Shown: positions 22,354 to 32,098, numbered from the stretch's first letter. The stretch: 33,527 bases of DNA from an uncultured Gammaproteobacteria bacterium (GCA_946887385.1 CAMPKU010000011.1:1-33527); one strand, 5' to 3'. The notes: a model not told the origin generated them from the sequence alone. Program-made: numbers and translations.

Positions 22354-23841
22354 CTAGCGAGCGTTCATCGCCGCCGTCACGTCAGCCTTCGTCTGTGGCT
22401 GTGCCGACGCATGCACGTTGATGTAGCGCTCATAGTCGATGCCGAGCTTCTCGAGAGCGGGCACGAGCGCGCGCACGTGATCGTTCGCGGGCTGCATACC
22501 GCCGCCTTGTGCCGGGTTCACCGAGAAGTCGCCCTGGAACAGGATCCTTTCCTGCGGGAAGAAGGCGACCGTCAAAGCGTCCGAATGCGGTGCCGGATAG
22601 ATGTGATAGAACTCCACCGTGCGCGTGCCATCCGTATAAACGCGCTTATCCTCGATGCTCTCCACTCGCACGCGGCGCGGATTGCGCGCGAGCGTGTCGT
22701 CGAGCAGCGTGCGCGGCGTATTCAGCGCGCGAGTGAAGAACTCCGCTGCGTTCGCGTGCGCAATCACCGTGGCTCCCTCGGCCACGACCGCCGGGATGCC
22801 CGGCGTGTGGTCGCCGTGCGGGTGGCTGTTCCACACGTAGCGGATCGGCTTGTCGGGGAACTGGCGCTTGATCTCGTCGATGTAGAGCTGCGCACGCGCC
22901 TGGCTCTGCCCGGCCTCGAGCATCATGATGTAGTCATCGAACTCGGCGATGATCGAGTCGTAGCTGCCCGCTCCCGTCGTGTAGCGCCAGAGCCATGGGC
23001 CGAGCTGCTCCTTCGTGATCGTCATGGCCTGCCCACCGCCGCCACCGCCACCCCCGCCGGGGCCACCGCCCGCAGGTGCCGGTGCCGGCGCCAGCGAAGC
23101 GAGATTCGGCGGGTTTGCGCTGGCAGTGATGATGTGGGCCTCGAAGAACGGCCAGCCGCCGCGCGTCTGCACGATCTTCGTGGGCGCCATCGCATTGCCG
23201 AACGCGCGCCAATCTTCGTACTCGGCGACGATGTGCATGTCGCCCATCAAGTTCTCGCCGAGCCAGGTTTCGACGCGCTCGACGAGGTTGTCGCTGTTGA
23301 TGTAGCCGTTCACGACGTAGGACGCGCCGGACGGCGCTTTGGCCGCCGGGCTCCACGTGAGCACCGTGTACTGGCCGTCGGCCGTGCGGCGGCGCGCCGC
23401 CGTGGCATTGTTGTCGGCGGCGCCCTTCAAGAAGCCCCACGGCGTGATGTAGAGCTCGAGCGCCTGGCCCCAATTCATGCCGGCCGCTTGCTGCGGCGTA
23501 ACCTGCTGGAAAAAGGTACCGGGGCCGATGGTCGTCGACCCGCCGCCCCCAACGAAGTTCATCGTGTCGCCCGTGTGGCGCGACAACGGCGCCGCAGTGT
23601 CGATAACGCGTACGTAATTCGTGATCGGCTGCATTGGATCGTGCGTGCCGTAGCAGATGAGCTGCGTTGCGCTCGCGCCGCACTGCTGGAACGCGACGCC
23701 ACGCGCCGAACCCGAATAGGTGATGGATTGAACGTTCCCGAGCGCGCGCTGCGCGTCGGTAATCGTGGTTCGCGCGTCCTGAGCGGCAGCAGTGCCGCAC
23801 AGGAATGCCGCACCGACGGCGGCCAGTGCCAGATTCTTCAT
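22354..23841 (-). CDS. Exported two-domain metallo-beta-lactamase-fold hydrolase
   Basis: A 495-residue protein with a signal peptide (1-21). Residues about 25-250 form an uncharacterised beta-rich domain. A pure glycine/proline linker at 258-270 then leads to the metallo-beta-lactamase-fold domain. There the zinc site is complete: H340-x-H342-x-D344-H345 (HPHGDH), His419 (PAPHSD), Asp438 (FQGDFS) and His477 (NVHAS). The enzyme is therefore probably active on an ester, lactone, lactam or similar bond outside the cytoplasm. The substrate is unknown. GGGGGAA lies six bases before the ATG at 23839-23841, and TAGAAT at 23887-23882 may be its -10. An aldo/keto reductase gene lies 110 bases upstream on the same strand. 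Confidence 0.92.
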   Translation of the reverse strand: MKNLALAAVGAAFLCGTAAAQDARTTITDAQRALGNVQSITYSGSARGVAFQQCGASATQLICYGTHDPMQPITNYVRVIDTAAPLSRHTGDTMNFVGGGGSTTIGPGTFFQQVTPQQAAGMNWGQALELYITPWGFLKGAADNNATAARRRTADGQYTVLTWSPAAKAPSGASYVVNGYINSDNLVERVETWLGENLMGDMHIVAEYEDWRAFGNAMAPTKIVQTRGGWPFFEAHIITASANPPNLASLAPAPAPAGGGPGGGGGGGGGQAMTITKEQLGPWLWRYTTGAGSYDSIIAEFDDYIMMLEAGQSQARAQLYIDEIKRQFPDKPIRYVWNSHPHGDHTPGIPAVVAEGATVIAHANAAEFFTRALNTPRTLLDDTLARNPRRVRVESIEDKRVYTDGTRTVEFYHIYPAPHSDALTVAFFPQERILFQGDFSVNPAQGGGMQPANDHVRALVPALEKLGIDYERYINVHASAQPQTKADVTAAMNAR

Positions 23842-23881
23842 GACTGTTTCCCCCAAGTGCAAAGTGAGGCCGAGAGGGAAG

Positions 23882-23887
23882 ATTCTA
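23882..23887 (-). promoter_or_regulatory. -10-like TAGAAT before the metallo-hydrolase gene
   Basis: On the minus strand TAGAAT is followed after about 28 bases by the GGGGGAA ribosome site and ATG at 23841. No clear -35 box is seen. Confidence 0.4.
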
Positions 23888-23951
23888 CATGCGTTGCGGC
23901 TGCGGGTGCCCGCACCGATATTTCTTCATCTCGCGCTTTGGATTCGTGCCC

Positions 23952-24944
<993 letters not shown>

Positions 24945-25021
24945 CTATTCGCCGAACGGCTGCGGTGACGATAAAGCGCGCCGCCGGCCGAGTCGAGCGG
25001 CGCGTGCAAGCTCGGCGTCGG

Positions 25022-25027
25022 TAGAAT
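25022..25027 (+). promoter_or_regulatory. -10-like TAGAAT before the MAPEG gene
   Basis: TAGAAT lies 40 bases before the ATG at 25068, with GGAGGA as ribosome site. No clear -35 is seen. Confidence 0.4.
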
Positions 25028-25067
25028 GACCGAAAAGCGCGCATCGAAAGCGCGTCTTGGAGGAGCC

Positions 25068-25445
25068 ATGAGCTTCGGAATCACGTCTTTATTCGCCGGT
25101 TTGCTAACGCTAATGATGGTGCCGCTGAGCCTGCAGATCAGCCTGCGCCGCGCGGGCTTGAAAACGGCGTTCGGCGACGCAGACGACGAGACGCTGCGCC
25201 GGCGCATTCGCGCTCACGGCAACTTCGTCGAGTACGTGCCTGTGGGATTGATCGCTCTCGGGCTCGTGGAGTGGAACGACGGCCCGCCGCTGTTCGTTTG
25301 GGGCCTCGGCGTGGCGCTCCTCCTCGCGCGCCTCTTGCACGCCTACGGAATGCTTTACACGAGCACGCCAAACTTCCGCGGCGCCGCGATGCTGCTCCAA
25401 CACGCCGCGTTCCTCGCCGCGGGCGGCTGGCTGGTGTGGATCTAG
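25068..25445 (+). CDS. MAPEG family integral membrane protein
   Basis: A 125-residue membrane protein with about four helices: residues 3-24, 50-67, 74-95 and 105-124. The motif RIRAHGNFVEYVP (46-58) is the family hallmark of MAPEG proteins (membrane-associated proteins in eicosanoid and glutathione metabolism). Some bacterial members are glutathione transferases, but most are untested, so glutathione use is an inference. GGAGGA precedes the ATG by three bases. The open frame extends 14 codons upstream without homology. It is followed after 89 bases by the PCMT-esterase fusion gene. Confidence 0.95.
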   Translation: MSFGITSLFAGLLTLMMVPLSLQISLRRAGLKTAFGDADDETLRRRIRAHGNFVEYVPVGLIALGLVEWNDGPPLFVWGLGVALLLARLLHAYGMLYTSTPNFRGAAMLLQHAAFLAAGGWLVWI

Positions 25446-25534
25446 CCTAGCCGGCGTCCCACCGCCTGCCCGGCAGCTGGCATGCGACTTGCTTCAGTTT
25501 CGCTGCCCAATGGAGCGGGCGCCGAGGCGACAGG

Positions 25535-27553
25535 ATGCGCGTGGATCTTGGCCGGCAACGAGAGCGGATGGTGGAGCGGCAGATTGCCGCTCGCGGCATC
25601 CGCGACCCTGCGGTCATGCACGCCATGCGCGCCGTGCCGCGCGACGAGTTCGTCCCGAAAGAGCTCGTGGAGTTCGCCTACGACGACACGCCGCTGCCGA
25701 TCGCGGCGAATCAGACGATCTCTCAGCCTTACATCGTCGCGTTGATGGCGGACGCGCTCGAGCTCGACGCGGCCGACAAGGTGCTCGAGATCGGGACCGG
25801 CTCCGGTTACGCGGCGGCAGTTCTCGCGCAGATTGCGGCCCAGGTGTTCACGATCGAGCGGCACGAATCGCTGTGCGCTGCCGCGCGGGCGCGCTTCGTG
25901 GAGCTCGACATCGACAACGTCGAGGTGCGGTGCGGCGACGGCACGAAAGGCTGGCCCGAGGAAGCGCCGTTCGAGGCGATCGCTGTCACGGCCGGAGGAC
26001 CCGTCGTACCGCAGTCGTTGCGCGACCAGCTCGCCGTCGGCGGCCGGCTGGTGATCCCTGTGGGCGACGGCGGCGTACAGCGCCTGCTGCGCATCTGGCG
26101 AACCGGCAGCACCGCGTTCGAGGAGGAGAGTCTCGGGCCCGTGCGGTTCGTGCCGCTGATCGGCGAGGAAGGATGGCCGAGCGACAGCTCGACCGACGAG
26201 CCTACGCGGCACCGCGTCGCGCGCAGGAGTGTTCAGGAACGTGCACGGCCGGCGACGACTGCGGACATCGTTGCGCGCGCGGCGGAGCCGTTCGAGCGCG
26301 CCGAAGCCGCACGGCTCGAGCCGCTGCTGTCACGGTTGGCCGACGCCCGCGTGGTGCTGCTCGGCGAGTCGAGCCACGGCACGGCGGAATTTTACGACTT
26401 ACGCGCACGGCTGACGCTCGCGTTGCTGAACGCGGACCCGCGCGTGCGCATCGTGGCCGTGGAAGCGGATTGGCCCGATGCGCGCCAAATCCATCGATTC
26501 GTGTGCGGCCAAGACCCTACGCCGCATCCCGAGCGCGCCTTCACGCGCTTTCCGACTTGGATGTGGGCCAACCGCCAAGTGCTCGACTTCGTCGAGCGGC
26601 TGCGCGACGTGAACGCCGCGCGCTCGAGCGAGGCCGCGGTGGGATTTTACGGCCTCGACCTCTACAGCTTGCACACTTCGATTCGCGCCGTTCTGGCCTA
26701 TCTCGACGGCGTCGACGCCGAAGCCGCCGCGGTCGCACGAGCGCGCTACGGCTGTCTGGCCCCGTGGGAGAGCGATCCCGCTGCCTACGGCGCCGCCGCG
26801 CTGCGCGGCCGATTCGAGGATTGCGCCGAAGAAGTCGCCGGCATGCTCGCCGACCTGCTGAGCCAGCGTCTGGAATACGAAGCGGAGGACCCGGGCGGCT
26901 TCTTCGACGCTGCGCGCAACGCCGCGCTCGTGAAGAACGCGGAGCGTTACTACCGGGCCATGTACTTCGGTGCTCACCAGTCGTGGAATCTGCGCGACAC
27001 GCACATGTTCGAGACGCTGCAGGCGCTGCTGCGGCGCGAGGGCCCTGAATCGCGAGCGGTGATTTGGGCCCACAACTCGCACCTCGGCAACGCCGCCGCC
27101 ACGGCCATGAGCGCTCGCGGCGAAACGAACTTGGGCGAGCTGTGCCGCAACGAGTTTGGCGATGCCTGCTACGCCATCGGCCTCGGCACGGATCACGGCA
27201 CGGTTGCAGCCGCGCCGGACTGGGGCGCGCCGATGGAAGTGATGCAAGTGAGGCCCGCGCACGAATCGAGCTACGAGCGCGTGTGTCACGACACACGCCT
27301 GCCGGGCTTTTTCTTGCCGCTGAGGCGCCCGGAAGACGACCGCGCGCGCGCAGCTCTGCTTCGCGAACGCCTCGAACGTGCCATCGGCGTCATCTACCGC
27401 CCCGAGCAGGAGCTTGCGAGCCATTACTTTCAAGCCTCGCTGCCGCGACAATTCGACGAGTGGATCTGGCTCGACGAGACCACCGCCGTCGATCCGCTGC
27501 CCGCGCGCAAGGATCCGAACAAAACACCCGAGACGTTCCCGTTCGGGTTGTGA
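25535..27553 (+). CDS. Fusion of protein-L-isoaspartate methyltransferase and erythromycin-esterase-like domains
   Basis: A 672-residue cytosolic protein with two complete domains. Residues about 1-215 are a protein-L-isoaspartate O-methyltransferase, which repairs damaged Asp/Asn in proteins using SAM; the motifs TISQPYIVALM (61-71) and LEIGTGSGYAAAV (84-96) are intact. A linker of about 35 residues follows. Residues about 250-650 match the erythromycin-esterase (EreA/ChaN-like) superfamily: GESSHG (277-282) holds the catalytic Glu278 and His281, Glu310 lies in VEADWP, His513 and His516 in WAHNSH, and NLRDTHMFETL (485-495) is also family-typical. The catalytic residues are present, so both domains may be active. 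Such fusions occur in other bacteria with no established role, and macrolide resistance should not be assumed. GAGG at 25523-25526 sets the ATG. Confidence 0.93.
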   Translation: MRVDLGRQRERMVERQIAARGIRDPAVMHAMRAVPRDEFVPKELVEFAYDDTPLPIAANQTISQPYIVALMADALELDAADKVLEIGTGSGYAAAVLAQIAAQVFTIERHESLCAAARARFVELDIDNVEVRCGDGTKGWPEEAPFEAIAVTAGGPVVPQSLRDQLAVGGRLVIPVGDGGVQRLLRIWRTGSTAFEEESLGPVRFVPLIGEEGWPSDSSTDEPTRHRVARRSVQERARPATTADIVARAAEPFERAEAARLEPLLSRLADARVVLLGESSHGTAEFYDLRARLTLALLNADPRVRIVAVEADWPDARQIHRFVCGQDPTPHPERAFTRFPTWMWANRQVLDFVERLRDVNAARSSEAAVGFYGLDLYSLHTSIRAVLAYLDGVDAEAAAVARARYGCLAPWESDPAAYGAAALRGRFEDCAEEVAGMLADLLSQRLEYEAEDPGGFFDAARNAALVKNAERYYRAMYFGAHQSWNLRDTHMFETLQALLRREGPESRAVIWAHNSHLGNAAATAMSARGETNLGELCRNEFGDACYAIGLGTDHGTVAAAPDWGAPMEVMQVRPAHESSYERVCHDTRLPGFFLPLRRPEDDRARAALLRERLERAIGVIYRPEQELASHYFQASLPRQFDEWIWLDETTAVDPLPARKDPNKTPETFPFGL

Positions 27554-27569
27554 CAACAAGGAGGTTGCC

Positions 27570-27971
27570 ATGCAAACACAGGAGTTCTTGGGCCACGTTC
27601 AGAACAGGGCTCGCTTGGCGACGCTGGACGACGCGTTGCGCGCGACGCGCGCCACGCTCACGACGCTGGCCGAGCGCTTAGGGCCCGACGAGGCGCGTCA
27701 TCTCGGGGCGCAGCTGCCCAGCGAAATCAAGATGTGCTTGACCGACGGCGGCGCTTCCACGCCCGAGCGCTTCTCGTCGGACGAGTTTCTATTGCGGGTG
27801 TGCGCGCGGGAAGGCGTGGATCTGCCGCAGAGCACTCACCATGCACGGGCCGTGTTCGACGTGCTCACCGAGGCCGTGTCGCCCGGCGAAATCGGCGACG
27901 TGGTACAGCGGCTTCCCGACGATTATCGGCGGCTGTTCGCAGGTAGCGAAGGAAGGCTGCCGCGCGCCTAA
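27570..27971 (+). CDS. DUF2267 family protein
   Basis: A 133-residue cytosolic protein. It starts MQTQEFLGHVQNRARL and continues ALRATRATLTTLAERLGPDEARHLGAQLP, the usual opening of the helical DUF2267 family, whose function is unknown. An AAGGAGG ribosome site lies six bases before the ATG (27570), the strongest in this region, and it starts only 16 bases after the PCMT-esterase stop. The two genes are therefore probably one operon. The open frame upstream of the ATG overlaps the fusion gene and is not used. Confidence 0.93.
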   Translation: MQTQEFLGHVQNRARLATLDDALRATRATLTTLAERLGPDEARHLGAQLPSEIKMCLTDGGASTPERFSSDEFLLRVCAREGVDLPQSTHHARAVFDVLTEAVSPGEIGDVVQRLPDDYRRLFAGSEGRLPRA

Positions 27972-28005
27972 CGCGCCCACGCGACGGCGGGCACGCGAGC
28001 GTCGG

Positions 28006-28263
28006 CTAAGCGCCCGGCGAGCGTTTGGCGCAGCCGCGCGGCTTGAAAATGCGTTGCGTGGAAGGCGGAAACGCTTGGAGCTTTTCGCGCGGTCTGCGCG
28101 GCCGAACCACGAGCTCGCCGCCGCAGTTCGGGCAGCGGCGCTCGAGATCGCCGGTAGCGCACGGCCGGCAGAACGTGCACTCGAACGAGCAAATGAAGGC
28201 TTCGGTCGACTCCGCGGGCAAGTCGACGTTGCAGCATTCGCAATTGGGTCGAAGCTCCAGCAT
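28006..28263 (-). CDS. DUF1272 family cysteine-rich protein
   Basis: An 85-residue protein with the DUF1272 core MLELRPNCECCNVDLP, ICSFECTFC and RRCPNCGGELVVRPRRP. Nine cysteines in about 40 residues (positions 8, 10, 11, 25, 29, 32, 35, 44, 47) suggest bound zinc. The C-terminal tail of about 30 residues is longer than the conserved core. The function is unknown. The ATG (28261-28263) lies 3 bases after the stop of a possible 62-residue frame on the same strand, and its end is convergent with DUF2267, 34 bases away. Confidence 0.93.
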   Translation of the reverse strand: MLELRPNCECCNVDLPAESTEAFICSFECTFCRPCATGDLERRCPNCGGELVVRPRRPREKLQAFPPSTQRIFKPRGCAKRSPGA

Positions 28264-28266
28264 GGC

Positions 28267-28455
28267 TCAGGCGCTCCGGCGTTCGATACCGAGCCACAAG
28301 GCCGGTTGCGCTCGCCACCGTGCGTGCACGGACGGCCGGCGGCCGGGTCGCTCGGCGTTCGACGGAACGCCTGTGCGCTGCGCCGTCAGCGATGCAGCGA
28401 CGAGCGCCTGAGAGTAGCGTCGCGCCCTGTCGCGCTCACCACCGTGATGTGTCAT
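28267..28455 (-). CDS. Possible 62-residue arginine-rich protein
   Basis: A short frame starting MTHHGGERDRARRYSQALVA and ending LGIERRSA. GAGG lies eight bases upstream, and the stop is 3 bases from the DUF1272 start, so its layout fits an operon. The protein is very basic and I recognise no family. High GC makes such frames common by chance, so it is doubtful. Confidence 0.35.
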   Translation of the reverse strand: MTHHGGERDRARRYSQALVAASLTAQRTGVPSNAERPGRRPSVHARWRAQPALWLGIERRSA

Positions 28456-28481
28456 GTCATTGGCCTCATGAAATGTGCAAT

Positions 28482-28514
28482 GCGCCGCGGGATCACTCAC
28501 GCGTCCCGCGGCGC
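28482..28514 (-). terminator. Perfect 11-pair hairpin after the 42-residue gene
   Basis: The arms GCGCCGCGGGA (28482-28492) and TCCCGCGGCGC (28504-28514) enclose an 11-base loop. It lies 25 bases beyond the stop of the 42-residue membrane protein and before the 62-residue and DUF1272 frames. With no T-run it may be a partial terminator or an RNA end protecting the first gene. Confidence 0.45.
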
Positions 28515-28538
28515 GCTCCCGCGTGTGCTCGTCATCGG

Positions 28539-28667
28539 CTAGAAGCCGCCGAGCGAAGCGACGGCGTCTGCCAAGGCAGCAAACGCGGCCACCACGAGCA
28601 CCAGCTTCAGGATCAAATCCGCATCTAGCTCGCGCGCGCGGTGGGCCCGGTTTGTGAAAGCGTTCAT
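28539..28667 (-). CDS. 42-residue single-helix membrane protein
   Basis: A small protein with a basic N-terminus (MNAFTNRAHRARELDAD) and one hydrophobic helix at about residues 18-39 (LILKLVLVVAAFAALADAVA). It would insert with the N-terminus inside. GGAGG lies six bases before the ATG (28665-28667), a strong ribosome site, which supports it as a real gene despite its length. The longer open frame upstream is not protein-like. The family and function are unknown. It may be the first gene of a small unit that includes the DUF1272 gene, with a hairpin between them. Confidence 0.7.
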   Translation of the reverse strand: MNAFTNRAHRARELDADLILKLVLVVAAFAALADAVASLGGF

Positions 28668-28828
28668 ATCGGTCCTCCGTTTCGTTTGTCGATGAAAAGC
28701 AAAATCGCCTTCGAATCGCGAGCGGCACGTTACGCGGCGCCGGCATCGATGTCTGTGCAGGAAGTTGAGGGGATTTGTCGCGGATCGGTAGCGGACGGGC
28801 GTGTGCGCTACAAAGCGGCCACAAAGCG

Positions 28829-28890
28829 AAGAAAACGCTCCGAACCGACCGCCGCCGAGCACCGGGGGGATGTGCTCGGTCGGCGGCCGG
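28829..28890 (-). terminator. Probable terminator of the RND efflux operon
   Basis: Arms at 28849-28862 and 28872-28886 form a 14-pair stem with one bulged base, and three more pairs lie beyond a mismatch. It starts 32 bases after the permease stop. On the minus strand TTTTCTT (28835-28829) follows, though about ten bases beyond the stem, so this is a fair but not perfect intrinsic terminator. Confidence 0.55.
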
Positions 28891-28921
28891 CCGGAACGCC
28901 GCTAGAACATTCGGCTCGGCG

Positions 28922-31900
28922 CTAGCGAAGCGCCGCGGCGGGCACCGAAGCCGCAAGCCAGGCGTCGTCTGCGACGAACGATTCCGCCGCTTCGCGCGCA
29001 TCCGGCGCCGTGGCCGGCTGGCGCTTGGAGATCAGCACGTAGAGCGCCGGCACCACGAACAACGTGAACAGCGTGCCGATCGCCATGCCGCCCACCAGCA
29101 CGAGCCCGATCGAGTTGCGCGCGGCGGCGCCGGGGCCGTCGACGAGCGTGAGCGGGAAATGACCGGCGACGGTGGCCACGGAAGTCATCAGCACGGGCCG
29201 CAGCCGCGTGAGCGACGCTTCGTGCACGGCCTCGAGCGCGCTCTTACCCGCCGCGCGCAGCTTGTTCGCGAACTCGACGATCAAGATGCCGTTCTTCGCG
29301 ACGAGCCCGACGAGCGTCACCAGGCCCACTTGCGCGTAGATGTTCATCGTGGTGGTCCAGCCCTCCGTGAAGTACGGCAGCCCTACGGGCGGCATCTTCA
29401 GGAACGTGAACAAAAGCGCGCCGAACACGGCGAGCGGCACCGAACCCAGCAAGATCACGAGCGGATCGCGGAATGAATTGAACTGCACGGCCAGCACCAG
29501 GAAGATCGCGACGATCGCCAGCGCGAGCGACGGCAGGAACTTACCGCCTTCGGTGCGCAGCTGGCGCGACTCGCCCGTGTAGTCGATCGTGTAGCCCGGC
29601 GGCAGGATCTCCTGCGCCGCCGCCTCGAGCAGCTTCAGGCCTTCATCCAGCTGCGCCGTCATGCCCGAGAGCTTGATGGCGTTTTGCTGCTGAAAGCGGT
29701 TCAGCGAGCGCGGAACCGTGCTGTCGCGCAGCGTGGCAAACGTCGCCAGCGGCACCAGCTCGCCGTTCGGCCCGCTGACAAAGATGTCCTGAAGCTGCTC
29801 CGGCGTGAGCCGCTCGCTGCGCATGATCTGCGGGATCACCTTGTAGGCGCGGCCGTCGATGTTGAAACGGTTCACGTAGTTGCCGCCGAGCGCCGCGGCC
29901 AAGTCCGCACCTACGCGCGCATTGTCGAGCCCGAGCGCGGCCACCTTATCGCGGTCGATGACGATCTCGGTCTGCGGCTGGTCGTACTTCAGATCGATCT
30001 CCGGCGGGAAATAGAACAGGCCGCTGTCGGCCGCGCGCTGCTGGAGCCGCTGCGCGTACTGCAGCATCTGCTCGGGCTCGTCGGTCGATGTGAGCACCAG
30101 CTCCACCGGATAATTGCTGCCGCCCGGCAGCGCCGGAGGCCGGCCGGCGTAAACCTGCAAGCCCGGCACGGCCGCGAGCTGCGCTTGCAGATCGGGCAGT
30201 AGCTCGTCGATCGAGCGCTCGCGGCTGCCCCACGGTTTCGTCACCATGCCCGCGAAGCCGCCCACGCCCTGCGCCACGCTCATCGGATCGGTGGGCGAGA
30301 GCAACAGTTGGAACGTGAGCTCGCGCTCCGGCTGCTTCAAGAACACCTCGTCCACGGCTCGCCCGAAATGGGCCTTCTGATCGGCCGAGGCGTTCGCCTG
30401 GTTCTGCACGATGCCGAACACGAAGCTCTGGTCCTCGGGCGGCGCCAGCTCGTGCGGCGATAGCCAATACATCGGCACCGTGAGCGCGCTCAGGCCAAGC
30501 CACAGTGCGTACACGGCCGGCCGTGCGCCGAGCGTACGGCCGAGCACGCGGCCGTACCCGTGGCGCAGGCCGTCGAACGCGCGGTTCACGCGAGCCTGGA
30601 AGCCGGACGCCGCGTGCTCCGGGCGCAGCAACTTCGCGGCCATCATCGGCGACAGCGTGAGCGCCACTATCCCCGAGATCAGCACAGCACCGGCCAGCGT
30701 GAGCGCGAACTCGCGAAACAGCGCGCCCGTGAGCCCGCCTTGCAGGCCGATCGGCGTATACACCGCCGCGAGCGTGATCGTCATCGCCACCACGGGCCCG
30801 AAAAGCTCGCGCGCGCCGCGCAGCGCCGCCTGCGTCGGCTTCTGCCCGTCGCGCAGGTGACGCTCGACGTTCTCGACCATGACGATCGCGTCATCCACCA
30901 CCAAGCCCACCGCCAGCACGATCGCGAGCAGCGTTAGCAGGTTCAACGTGAACCCGAGCGCCTGCATGAGAAAAATGCCGCCGATCAACGACACGGGGAT
31001 CGCAACCAGCGGCACCAACACCGACCGCATCGAGCCCAAGAACAAGAAGATCACCACCACCACGATCAGGAGCGTGTCGAGCAGCGTGGCTTCCACTTCG
31101 CCGATCGCGTCGCGGATGTACTCCGACGCGTCGTACGCCACCGCTGCTTCGACGCCGCTCGGTAAGTCGGCGCGCATCGCTTCGAGGTCGGCGCGCACGC
31201 GCTCCACCACCTCGATCGTGTTCGCCGTCGGCAGCGGTTGAATCCCTAAGAACACCGTGGACTCGCCGTTCATGGTGACGGAGGTGTCGTAGTCTTCCGC
31301 GCCGAGCTCCACGTCGGCCACGTCTTGCAGGCGAACGATCGTGTCGTCGCTGCGCTTTACCACGAGCTCGCGAAACTCCTCTTCCGTGTGCAGATCGGTG
31401 TTCGTGGTGAGGTTCACCTGGACGAGCGAGCCTTTCGTGTTGCCGACCGCCGCGAGATGGTTATTGGCTTCGAGCGCGGCGCGCACGTCGGCCGGGCTCA
31501 CGCCATGCGCGGCCATGCGGTTCGGGTCGAGCCATACACGCATCGCATACGTGCGCGCGCCGTAAATCTGGATGTCCTGCACGCCGGCGAGCGCTGCGAG
31601 CCGCGGCTGCACGCTGCGCACGATGTAATCCGTGATTTCGCTTTGCGAGCGAGCCGTCGAGGAAAAGCTCAGGTAAGCGGCGGCGAAGTCCGAGTCGGCC
31701 GTCGCCACGCTGATCGCCGGGATCTCCGCCTCCGGCGGCAGCTCGTTGCGCACTTGATCGAGCTTGGTGGTGATATCGACGAGCGCCTTCGTCGTGTCGT
31801 AGTTGATCTTCAAGCGCGCGCTCACGAGCGACAGGCCCAGCAGGCTCTTCGACTCGACGTATTCGATACCGTCGACCGAGGCGATCGCGCGCTCGATGGC

Positions 31901-32098
31901 GCTGGTAACGAACCCTCGCACGACCTCGGCGTTCGCGCCCACGTACACCGTGGACACATTGACGACGGCGTTGTCGCTGCGCGGGTACTGGCGAACGCTG
32001 AGCTCGCGCCACGCGTTCAAGCCCGCGATCAGGATCACGACGCTCACGACGATCGCGAGCACCGGCTTGCGGACGAAAACATCGGTAAGCGAATTCAT
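28922..32098 (-). CDS. RND multidrug efflux permease, HAE1 family
   Basis: A 1058-residue inner-membrane proton antiporter of the AcrB/MexB type, which pumps drugs or other amphiphiles out through a periplasmic adaptor and a channel. The N-terminus MNSLTDVFVRKPVLAIVVSV gives membrane helix 1. The proton-relay residues are intact: Asp402 and Asp403 in TM4 (GLVVDDAIVMVENVERH) and Lys935 in TM10 (GLVAKNGILIVEFANK), matching AcrB Asp407, Asp408 and Lys940. Two large periplasmic loops follow TM1 and TM7. The ATG at 32096-32098 is chosen by homology; the 69-codon upstream extension would overlap the adaptor gene. The gap of 43 bases to the adaptor stop supports one operon. No outer-membrane channel gene accompanies it. 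Confidence 0.96.
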   Translation of the reverse strand: MNSLTDVFVRKPVLAIVVSVVILIAGLNAWRELSVRQYPRSDNAVVNVSTVYVGANAEVVRGFVTSAIERAIASVDGIEYVESKSLLGLSLVSARLKINYDTTKALVDITTKLDQVRNELPPEAEIPAISVATADSDFAAAYLSFSSTARSQSEITDYIVRSVQPRLAALAGVQDIQIYGARTYAMRVWLDPNRMAAHGVSPADVRAALEANNHLAAVGNTKGSLVQVNLTTNTDLHTEEEFRELVVKRSDDTIVRLQDVADVELGAEDYDTSVTMNGESTVFLGIQPLPTANTIEVVERVRADLEAMRADLPSGVEAAVAYDASEYIRDAIGEVEATLLDTLLIVVVVIFLFLGSMRSVLVPLVAIPVSLIGGIFLMQALGFTLNLLTLLAIVLAVGLVVDDAIVMVENVERHLRDGQKPTQAALRGARELFGPVVAMTITLAAVYTPIGLQGGLTGALFREFALTLAGAVLISGIVALTLSPMMAAKLLRPEHAASGFQARVNRAFDGLRHGYGRVLGRTLGARPAVYALWLGLSALTVPMYWLSPHELAPPEDQSFVFGIVQNQANASADQKAHFGRAVDEVFLKQPERELTFQLLLSPTDPMSVAQGVGGFAGMVTKPWGSRERSIDELLPDLQAQLAAVPGLQVYAGRPPALPGGSNYPVELVLTSTDEPEQMLQYAQRLQQRAADSGLFYFPPEIDLKYDQPQTEIVIDRDKVAALGLDNARVGADLAAALGGNYVNRFNIDGRAYKVIPQIMRSERLTPEQLQDIFVSGPNGELVPLATFATLRDSTVPRSLNRFQQQNAIKLSGMTAQLDEGLKLLEAAAQEILPPGYTIDYTGESRQLRTEGGKFLPSLALAIVAIFLVLAVQFNSFRDPLVILLGSVPLAVFGALLFTFLKMPPVGLPYFTEGWTTTMNIYAQVGLVTLVGLVAKNGILIVEFANKLRAAGKSALEAVHEASLTRLRPVLMTSVATVAGHFPLTLVDGPGAAARNSIGLVLVGGMAIGTLFTLFVVPALYVLISKRQPATAPDAREAAESFVADDAWLAASVPAAALR

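Noticed and set aside
26284..27553. Erythromycin-resistance gene
   Set aside because: The fold and catalytic residues match the esterase superfamily, but most members are not macrolide esterases and the domain is part of a fusion, so resistance cannot be claimed.
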